From: Nanobdellota archaeon
Lineage (GTDB): Archaea > Thermoproteota > Nitrososphaeria > Nitrososphaerales > Nitrosopumilaceae
Length of the DNA: 6,449 nt
Reading direction: 5' to 3'
Assembly (NCBI GenBank): GCA_012030815.1
Contig: JAAUVF010000054.1
Coordinates: 1-6,449 of the forward strand
Shown here: piece by piece, positions 1 to 6,449 of the stretch
How positions within the stretch are numbered: the stretch's first letter is position 1
Layout: the number at the start of each line of letters is the position of its first letter
Position numbers and translations under genes: made by a program
Notes under the pieces: model-generated
Databases searched by the model: none
Told to the model about the DNA's origin: nothing
Seen by the model: the letters and a program-made list of their open reading frames with translations, nothing else

Positions 1-295
1 TGTGTTCTAAGATCTATCTGTAAAAGGTCCTTATCTAAGAAAAAATAAAAAATCAAATGATCTAGAAAAACAACAATTATCGTCTCTTTGCAGTCTACCT
101 GGTATTGGTGAAAAATTTGCAGTTAGAATGCTTGAAAAATTTGGAACTCCTTTGAAAGTTTACACTGCTACAACAAATGAACTTGCAAAAGTTGAGGGAC
201 TTGGAGATGCTAGAGCTCAAAAAATAAAAAAAGTACTTGAATCTCAAAGCAAACATCTAAAAAAATCTAATCAAAAAACTCTACATGATTCGTGA
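1..295 (+). CDS. XPF/Hef-family structure-specific nuclease, C-terminal (HhH)2 domain, 5' truncated
   Basis: This is the last part of a DNA repair nuclease of the XPF/Hef (ERCC4) family, which cuts branched DNA such as forks and flaps. Only the DNA-binding tail is present. From position 11 the frame reads DLSVKGPYLRK, then two helix-hairpin-helix motifs, LPGIGEKFA (95-121) and VEGLGDARA (about 194-220), then a lysine-rich end and TGA at 293-295. The paired hairpins with a variable link are the (HhH)2 domain that follows the ERCC4 nuclease domain in this family. The catalytic domain would lie upstream of the window. A TAA at 8-10 interrupts the frame; reading AA at 9-10 as a single A would join the open frame 1 (CVL) to DLSVKG, so an indel is likely but unproven with so few bases. 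The hairpins also occur in other repair proteins such as UvrC, but the sequence before them favours XPF/Hef. Confidence 0.72.
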
Positions 296-300
296 TACTG

Positions 301-310
301 TTAAATAAAT
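301..310 (+). promoter_or_regulatory. TATA-like box of the first rhodanese gene
   Basis: The A/T-only stretch TTAAATAAAT is centred about 25 bases before the ATG at 330, where an archaeal TATA box should lie for a leaderless transcript. No Shine-Dalgarno sequence is visible before the ATG. Inferred from position and composition only. Confidence 0.45.
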
Positions 311-329
311 TAACAAAATCTGTGTCATT

Positions 330-1088
330 ATGCTAGTTTCAATAAATTGGTTAAAAGATAATTCATCTAATCCAAATATCGTTATTTTGGATACTCGCCC
401 TAAAACAATGTTCTTGTATGGTCATATACCTCAATCTCAGTCCTTGACAATAGATCAAATTATTGAATTTGATCAATATGGATCAAATTTGGTAGCTGAC
501 GAAAAAAAACTTGCTGATCTTTTTGGCTCACTTGGAATTGATGATTCAAAAACAGTTGTGATTGTTGGCGACTCTATGGACCCATCAGCAGCCAGAATTG
601 CATGGACGTTTCTATATTTTGGACATGAAAAAACATTTTTACTTGATGCAACTATTTTGGACTTGCAAAAAAATGGATTTGAATTAACAAAAAAATTATC
701 CACACCACTATCGACAACATTTATTCCAAACATCAAACCAGAAATTCGAATTGATGCTACTAATCTTAAATCTAATTTGGATAAATTTACCATCTTGGAT
801 GCAAGAACTCCTCAAGAATTTATGGGCGGTCACATTCCAAATTCAAAACTAATTCCGTTTACTGATGGTATTGCATATGATGGTAAGTTATTTCAAACTA
901 GCGATTTTTTGGAAAATCTTTTTTCTCAAAATGATGTATCCAAAGATTGTGACATTGTTTGCTACTGCATGCATGGTCATAGGGCATCTAGCTTGTTTTT
1001 ACAATTAATGATTGCCGGTTATCACAACATCAAATTGTATGACGGATCATTTGTTGATTGGTATGGACGGAGACTGCCCCTTGAGTAG
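330..1088 (+). CDS. Two-domain rhodanese-type sulfurtransferase
   Basis: Sulfurtransferase of 252 residues, the usual length for a thiosulfate or 3-mercaptopyruvate sulfurtransferase. It would move sulfane sulfur from a donor through a cysteine persulfide to an acceptor in the cytoplasm. The N-terminal rhodanese domain (about 1-120) is inactive: its loop reads VGDSMDPSAAR, with Asp where the active domain has Cys. The C-terminal domain (about 138-250) has LDARTPQEFMGGHIP and the active loop CMHGHRA, with C213 as catalytic cysteine and R218 closing the C-x4-R pattern. A second cysteine, C211, lies two residues earlier (CYC). The end, YDGSFVDWYGRRLPLE, is a normal family ending. The gene is intact despite an A8 run at 502-509. 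The ATG at 330 is preceded by a TATA-like box and in-frame stops. Its last 42 bases overlap the end of the Nob1 gene tail to tail. The substrate cannot be told from sequence. Confidence 0.9.
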   Translation: MLVSINWLKDNSSNPNIVILDTRPKTMFLYGHIPQSQSLTIDQIIEFDQYGSNLVADEKKLADLFGSLGIDDSKTVVIVGDSMDPSAARIAWTFLYFGHEKTFLLDATILDLQKNGFELTKKLSTPLSTTFIPNIKPEIRIDATNLKSNLDKFTILDARTPQEFMGGHIPNSKLIPFTDGIAYDGKLFQTSDFLENLFSQNDVSKDCDIVCYCMHGHRASSLFLQLMIAGYHNIKLYDGSFVDWYGRRLPLE

Positions 1089-1553
1089 TTTTCTCTTTAG
1101 AGGCGTACCGCACATTGGACATTCTTTTCCAGTAGTATGATTTGTACGACATCCTGGGCAGTAATGAATCCATTTTCCTACATCTTGAAAAGTATTAGTC
1201 ATAATCGGTGATATTTTTAATCCAATATTTTTTGCAACGTTTGTAATTGCAAAATCATCTGAAATAATCTCTCCTTCAAGGTTGATACATAGTGCAATTA
1301 TTGAAATGTCTTGTTTTGATAACTGTGGAAAATCACCTGTCTCTTTGGCCGATGCTATGGCTGTATTTATCGACTCATTATCTGGATCCATTATTTTTAG
1401 TCGATTAGTCTCAAGGAGAGTTCCTAATGCATCTTCATTTTTTTTGATGTGTTTTATTTCTTCATAAACTAGTGATGTTGTGTAGCAATCACTTGCAGAT
1501 CCAAATGGTACTCCTGCATAAAATGCACTAGCGTCTAATATTCTAAAATCCAA
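1047..1553 (-). CDS. nob1: Nob1, PIN-domain endonuclease with zinc ribbon (16S rRNA 3'-end maturation)
   Basis: Protein of 168 residues, typical for archaeal Nob1, the endonuclease that cuts the 3' end of pre-16S rRNA late in small-subunit assembly. The PIN domain (about 1-120) starts with RILDASAFYAG; likely metal-binding acids are D7, E31 or E32, D82 (in SKQDISIIAL) and D99/D100 (in ISDDFAITNVA). A zinc ribbon follows: HYCPGC and CPMCGTPLKRK, with C132, C135, C145 and C148. The start is TTG at 1553; it is the only possible start codon between an upstream in-frame TGA and the essential D7. It lies inside the end of the NAD kinase gene (11-base overlap), so translation is probably coupled to that gene. 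The last 13 or so residues (GQSPSIPINK) are encoded within the opposite rhodanese gene and carry no family motif. Other PIN proteins such as VapC toxins lack this zinc ribbon and have no antitoxin partner here. Confidence 0.88.
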   Translation of the reverse strand: MDFRILDASAFYAGVPFGSASDCYTTSLVYEEIKHIKKNEDALGTLLETNRLKIMDPDNESINTAIASAKETGDFPQLSKQDISIIALCINLEGEIISDDFAITNVAKNIGLKISPIMTNTFQDVGKWIHYCPGCRTNHTTGKECPMCGTPLKRKLLKGQSPSIPINK

Positions 1554-2357
1554 GTTTGCTCATCTGTCTCAGTCCTCGTTTCTTCAATCTAACAAAGACT
1601 GCTGGTTTTCTATATTTCTTTATAGTTATCGGTTCGTCATATCCTGCCGATTTTACTACCTGTGCATCCATTACTATGCTGCAATCATGGGATGATATTA
1701 TTTCTATTTTTTCATCTGGTACTACTATTGACTCTAATCTGTAAACTGGAGCTACAGGTGTTATGATCAAAACATCTAAACTTTCATGAAGAATTGGACC
1801 TCCCAAAGAAAAAGAGTGTCCTGTAGATCCACTTGGAGTAGCAATTATGACTCCATCCATTTTCTGCTTAACTGTGTCATTTTGAAATTTTATCTCGATC
1901 TCTGCAGTCTTTGTAAGGTTTGTTCTGCAAATATAGATCTCATTTAATGCCGGTGGGAACTCCTTACCCCCACATGATGCTACTACCCTTGTTCGTTTAT
2001 CTAAAAAGAACTTGTCTTTTTGTATTTTATCAATCGCATCGTCAATCTCATCAATTGTTATTTCAGATAATATCCCTCTATTTCCTCCTACGTTAATTGT
2101 CAAAATTGGGGTTTCATTTTCGAGATATCTAAAAACTCTTAGCGTTGTACCATCTCCACCTAATGTAACTACCAAATCGAGATTTTCTTTTTTTAATTCA
2201 TCTAAGGCCTCTACTTTTTTGCCCCTTCTACTTCGACTGGTGCAATTGTATATACTATGGATTTCTTTGCTAGAAACTTTTTTGTGATGGACCTTGCAGC
2301 CTCTTCGGACTCTTTTGAACCTACTTTACTGACCACTGCAACTTTCTGAAGTTTCAA
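1543..2357 (-). CDS. nadK: NAD kinase (frameshifted in this sequence)
   Basis: Cytoplasmic NAD kinase, which phosphorylates NAD to NADP using ATP or polyphosphate. After repair it has 271 residues, a normal length. The N-terminal part, KVAVVSKVGSKESEEAARS (residues 5-23) through YTIAPVEVEGA (36-46), is in one frame; the rest, from KKVEALDELKK, is in the next. Adding one base to the A6 run (T6 at 2215-2220 on the + strand) joins them. Family motifs: GGDGT at 67-71 (the catalytic, nucleotide-binding motif), INVGGNRGILSEI, ALNEIYI, and TPSGSTGHSFSLGGP followed by ITPVAPVY. The start is taken as TTG at 2357, directly after an in-frame TAG; I see no in-frame ATG nearby, and the in-frame GTG seven codons later is less likely because it would cut into the first beta strand. 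The gene stops 11 bases inside Nob1, so the two form a minus-strand pair. Loss of an essential enzyme is unlikely, which supports a sequence error. Confidence 0.87.
2215..2220 (-). other. Frameshift site in NAD kinase (A run one base short)
   Basis: On the coding strand the run reads GGGGC-A6-GTAGAG. The upstream frame hits TAG directly after the run, while the downstream frame continues as KKVEALDELKK. Seven A would give EGAKKVEAL without a break. The neighbouring G4 run could be the short one instead; the protein result would be nearly the same. Confidence 0.8.
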
Positions 2358-2448
2358 CTAGTTCTACTAAATCTGATTTAGTTAAAAAGATATTTTTTAT
2401 TTAATTTACTGCAAAAACAAATAAGTATGAATCCAATTGTACAATATC
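2358..2448. promoter_or_regulatory. Divergent promoter region between NAD kinase and the second sulfurtransferase
   Basis: This 91-base AT-rich gap separates two genes transcribed away from each other and must carry both promoters. For the plus gene, AAATAAGTAT at 2419-2428 is centred about 25 bases before the ATG at 2449. For the minus gene, TCTTTTTAAC (2381-2390 read on the minus strand) lies about 28 bases before the TTG at 2357; a second A/T-rich block at about 2389-2405 is another candidate. Assigned by position and composition; no operator repeat is obvious. Confidence 0.45.
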
Positions 2449-3605
2449 ATGAATTACGCACACCCTGAAGTCTTAGTAGATACAGAATGGGTTTCAAAAA
2501 ATCCACCAACTGAAAATAGGAAATTAGTTGAAGTAGACTATGACCCAGTAAACGGATATCAAAAAGGACACATTAAAGATGCCACATTAATCTGGTGGAA
2601 ACGAGACATCAATGATCCTGTTACTAGAGATATAATTAATAAAAAACAATTCGAAGCATTAATGTCAAAAATGGTATTGCTGAAAATACTGAAGTAATTC
2701 TTTATGGTGATTTTAATAATTGGTTTGCAGCATTTGTTTTTTGGGTTTTCAAATATTATGGACATGAAAATATCAAAATTATGAATGGTGGAAGAAAAAA
2801 ATGGGAATTAGAAAATAAACCATACACCACGGATGAACCTCAGGTTCCTCAAACCAAATACAAAGCACAACCACCTGATGAAGGACTAAGGGCATATCTG
2901 TTTGATGTTAGTAGGGCATTAGGAAGAGAAGACACTGTTATGGTTGATGTTAGATCTCCTAAAGAATTCACTGGGGAGATAACTGCTCCGCCAGAATATC
3001 CAATGGAACATGCACAACGTGGCGGTCACATACCAAAGGCAAATAATATTCCATGGGCAACTGCTGTAAATGATGCTGATGGGACATTCAAGTCCGTAGA
3101 ACTTCTTAAAGAAAATTATGAATCAAAAGGAGTAACTCCTGACAAAGATGTAATCTGTTACTGTAGAATCGGAGAAAGATCATCTCACAGTTGGTTTGTC
3201 TTAAAGTATTTGCTGGGTTATTCTAAGGTTAGAAACTATGATGGCTCCTGGACTGAATGGGGTAACATGATAGGAAATCCTGTGGAAAATAATTTGTCAC
3301 TAGATCTTCCTATACTTGAAAAAGGGTCATTTTATTTCATTAAAGATGGTGACTCTGATTTTATCATGGAAGATAAAACCAAACGAGGTCTTACCGTAAA
3401 AGAAACATCAATTGATGAAAAACTAAACGTAAAAGCTGACAAAGGCATGATACATGATATGGATGGAATTGGGCATTGGGTGCCAATTCGCTGGTATTTT
3501 TCAAAAGCGCAATTTGATCTCAAAAAGATTTTAGAGTATGCTGAAGCAATGGAAAAAAAGTATACCGAACTCAGAGAACTCACATGTCCAGACGACAGTG
3601 ACTGA
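2449..3605 (+). CDS. CysA2-like thiosulfate sulfurtransferase with a C-terminal extension (frameshifted)
   Basis: Two-domain rhodanese of the actinobacterial CysA2/SseA type, transferring sulfur from thiosulfate or a similar donor. Repaired length is 385 residues; relatives have about 280. The inactive N-terminal domain (about 1-115) has YGDFNNWFAAF, with Asp in place of the active cysteine, then NGGRKKW. The active domain (about 130-280) has VDVRSPKEFTGE, GGHIPKANNIPWA and the loop CYCRIGERSSHSWF, with C239 catalytic, R244 closing it and an extra C237, ending in NYDGSWTEWGN. Residues 282-385 are an added domain with no motif I know: beta-like FYFIKDGD, then GMIHDMDGIGHWVPIRWYF and a charged helix. 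One base missing in the A5 run at 2667-2671 splits the gene; six A give SKNGIAENTEVILYGD. I chose the ATG at 2449 because it follows a TATA-like box by 25 bases; an in-frame TTG at 2437 is also possible. The extension may instead be a separate gene (see findings). Confidence 0.86.
2667..2671 (+). other. Frameshift site in the second sulfurtransferase (A run one base short)
   Basis: As written, the frame passes through TCAAAAATGG and stops at a TAA at 2695-2697 (...MVLLKILK). With six A it reads SKNGIAENTEVILYGDFNNW, which is the family sequence leading into the inactive-domain loop and then the downstream frame beginning MNGGRKKW. Confidence 0.88.
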
Positions 3606-3610
3606 TAACC

Positions 3611-3618
3611 TTTTTAAA
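3611..3618 (+). promoter_or_regulatory. TATA-like box of the ferredoxin-fusion gene
   Basis: TTTTTAAA is centred about 27 bases before the ATG at 3642 and fits an archaeal TATA box for a leaderless message. The T run may also help end transcription of the preceding gene, which stops at 3605. Inferred from position and composition. Confidence 0.45.
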
Positions 3619-3641
3619 GAAATTCAATTCACTAAAACTGA

Positions 3642-4591
<950 letters not shown>

Positions 4592-4607
4592 TAAATTATT
4601 TTGCAAG

Positions 4608-4615
4608 TATAAATA
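4608..4615 (+). promoter_or_regulatory. TATA box of the glycosyltransferase gene
   Basis: TATAAATA, preceded by AAG, is the clearest TATA box in the window. It is centred about 32 bases before the ATG at 4644, so the transcript would start near 4637 with a leader of only a few bases. No clear Shine-Dalgarno sequence precedes the ATG. Confidence 0.55.
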
Positions 4616-4643
4616 GCGACTAGACCTCTTGTCAAATTAGAAG

Positions 4644-6449
4644 ATGGTTCTCAATCCGTTTAACGTATTTGTTTTTGATCTATTTATCATATCTGCAATT
4701 ATCATCACTGCATACACTTGCAATTTTTATTATCTTACATATCTCTCAATAAAACGAAAGGTAAATCCCCCCACAATAGAAATGGGAACTCCCACAATCA
4801 CCATTCAATTACCAATCTACAATGAAAAATATGTTGCAAAGAGATTAGTTGATGCAGTATGTGCAATGGATTATCCAAAAGAAAAAATGGTGATCATGGT
4901 TCTCGATGATTCAGATGATGATACCGCGGAGCTTTTGTTTGATGTTGTTAATACATACAAAAAAGAAGGATTTCAAATTGAACATATACGACGTGGAACA
5001 CGAAAAGGGTACAAAGCAGGTGCTTTGAAGTATGCTATGGAGATCACTGATACTGAATTTGTAGCAATCTTTGATGCTGATTTTATCCCCCCAAACTGGT
5101 TTCTCAAAAAGGCAATACCTCATTTTGTAAAATCAAACATTGGACTTGTTCAATGTCGCTGGGGACACGTAAATGAAAACTATTCTGCAATTACTCAAGC
5201 ACAAGCACTTAGTCTTGATTTTCATTTTTTAATTGAGCAAAAGGCAAAAAGTAATTCTAATTTATTTATGAACTTTAATGGTACTGCTGGAATTTGGAGA
5301 AGTGATTGTATTGCTGATGCAGGTGGATGGCACACTGCTACACTCGTTGAGGATCTTGATTTGAGTTACAGAGCTCAAATGAAAGGATGGAAATGTGTTT
5401 TCTTGCCAAACATTGTAGTCAATGCAGAACTACCAGTTCAAATGAATGCAGCTAAAAGACAGCAATTCAGATGGGCTAAAGGTTCTATCCAATGTGCAAT
5501 TAAATTATTGACAGACATTGCACTCAAGCGTAAAATCAGTGTAGAGGCAAAAATTCAGGCATTTGTTCAGCTAACCCGTCATATTGTTTATCCGTTAATG
5601 TTGATTCAATTCCTAACATTACCTGTTCTCTTGGCTTCTAACATGAATCTCTACTTGGTTAGTTTTATTCCCGCGTTAACTATTGCCACATATCTTGCAA
5701 TGGGCCCTGGAGCATACATTTTGATCATTCAAAGTATGTATCATGAATCTTGGAAATCAAAAGTGAAAATTTTACCTGCTCTGCTTGTTTACAATGCCGG
5801 AATGTCTGTCAATAACAGCGTAGCTGTGTTGATGCAATTTTTGGAAAGAAAAATGAATTCCTAAGAACTCCAAAATATGGCATTATCAACAAAGCCGATA
5901 TCTGGAGGGACAAGGCTTACAATTTACCATTTACAAAAACAACATTACTTGAGATATTTTTTGGCGTCTATGGTCTGATGGGAATTTTAATTTCAATTTT
6001 TTCAAACAACCCCATTTTTGCACCTATTATTGGACTGCAAACAGTTGGCTTTTTCTATATCTCTTTCATGAGTCTCTCACACACGCAATTTAAAAGAAAT
6101 AAATCACTCAATGTTCCTGCTTTAACCAAGAAAGAGAAAATGGCAAAAAGAACATATCAGTTATCTATGATTGGTGTACTTGCAATCATACTTTTTGGGG
6201 GATTTATGGCAATTAATGGTTATCATGGCGATGTTTATCCACTTGATAGAATCCGTGGTAATCTAGATGGTATAATTGGTTCAGCTGATCCTACTGCTAT
6301 TACAACTCACTTAACTGCAATTAAACAAGACTTGGCAATTGTTATGGAAAAATTACCTGAAAGTAAAAATCCTGTTTGGGTATTTCCCACAGAATCTACA
6401 AACTTCCTTAGAATAGAACGTGATGTTGATAATATGCTTGTAACTGCTC
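4644..6449 (+). CDS. Membrane family 2 glycosyltransferase, cellulose-synthase-like (frameshifted, 3' truncated)
   Basis: Processive-type GT2 enzyme in the cytoplasmic membrane that would add sugars from a nucleotide sugar to a growing polysaccharide or glycolipid; the sugar is unknown. At least 602 residues after repair. A helix at about 9-31 precedes the catalytic domain: QLPIYNE (55-61), LDDSDDD (87-93), DAD (144-146), EDLDLS (236-241) and QQFRWAKGS (273-281), the D, DxD, ED and QxxRW set of cellulose synthase and beta-mannan synthase relatives. Membrane helices follow at about 312-331, 335-363, 435-455, 465-490 and 505-526. Residues 527-602 and beyond (YPLDRIRGNLDGIIGSADP..., then PVWVFPTESTNFLRIERDVD) form a soluble domain, probably outside the cell, that I do not recognise. 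The A5 run at 5849-5853 is one base short and creates a false stop at 5862-5864; six A give LERKNEFLRTPKYG and an open frame to the window end. Confidence 0.88.
5849..5853 (+). other. Frameshift site in the glycosyltransferase gene (A run one base short)
   Basis: As written the frame ends LERKMNS followed by TAA. With six A it reads LERKNEFLRTPKYGIINKAD and stays open for another 580 or so bases, encoding further membrane helices. NEFLRTPKYG is a familiar stretch after the second membrane block of such glycosyltransferases, which supports one gene. Confidence 0.87.

Noticed and set aside
453..474. Perfect inverted repeat GATCAAAT / ATTTGATC with a 6-base loop, followed by more GATCAA copies
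   Set aside because: It lies inside the rhodanese coding region, encodes ordinary residues (DQIIEFDQY) and is AT-rich, so chance is enough to explain it.
1047..1553. VapC-type toxin because of the PIN domain
   Set aside because: The zinc ribbon after the PIN domain and the total length fit Nob1, and no antitoxin gene is next to it.
2012..2287. Plus-strand open frame opposite NAD kinase
   Set aside because: It is the shadow of the NAD kinase coding strand; its translation is low-complexity Ser/Leu/Phe. The frames at 1282-1467 and 1556-1744 are rejected for the same reason.
4911..5123. Open frame on the minus strand within the glycosyltransferase gene
   Set aside because: It is opposite the conserved catalytic domain, has no family features and no promoter; the same applies to minus-strand frames at 473-793, 2559-2765, 3332-3583 and 3741-4022.

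Overview
The window looks like chromosomal DNA of an ammonia-oxidising archaeon of the Nitrosopumilus type (Nitrososphaeria, formerly Thaumarchaeota). It is strongly AT-rich. Its gene set is archaeal: an XPF/Hef-type (HhH)2 nuclease tail, a Nob1 rRNA endonuclease, an archaeal NAD kinase and a Sulfolobus-type dicluster ferredoxin. Start codons lie about 25-32 bases after TATA-like boxes, with little or no leader. The placement is by recognition of protein families, not by a search.

Layout from left to right. 1-295 (+): C-terminal end of an XPF/Hef-family nuclease. 330-1088 (+): a two-domain rhodanese sulfurtransferase. 1047-1553 (-): Nob1, whose 3' end overlaps the rhodanese tail to tail by 42 bases. 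1543-2357 (-): NAD kinase, overlapping the Nob1 start by 11 bases, so these two form a coupled pair. 2358-2448 is a divergent promoter region. 2449-3605 (+): a second, CysA2-like sulfurtransferase with a tail of about 100 residues that its relatives lack. 3642-4590 (+): a 316-residue protein joining an unrecognised N-terminal domain to a ferredoxin. 4644-6449 (+): a membrane family 2 glycosyltransferase with an extra domain after its last membrane helix, cut by the window end. There is no gene-free stretch over 300 bases, and I see no RNA gene, mobile element or CRISPR array.

The most striking feature of the raw sequence is that four of the seven genes are broken by single-base losses, five in all. 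Each is repaired by adding one A to a short A run on the coding strand (2215-2220, 2667-2671, 4157-4160, 4493-4497, 5849-5853). The repaired proteins match their families closely; in the ferredoxin the repair gives the eight-cysteine spacing of Sulfolobus ferredoxin. Homopolymer undercalling in the assembly is the simplest explanation, so I annotate these as whole genes with a frameshift. Slippage in the living cell is a less likely alternative.

Functionally this is mostly a housekeeping region: DNA repair, rRNA maturation and NADP supply. Around it lie sulfur transfer (two rhodaneses of different types), electron transfer (the ferredoxin) and surface polysaccharide synthesis. There is no clear multi-gene defence or mobile system. 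The candidates for something undescribed are the three added domains: the sulfurtransferase tail, the N-terminal half of the ferredoxin, and the outer domain of the glycosyltransferase.
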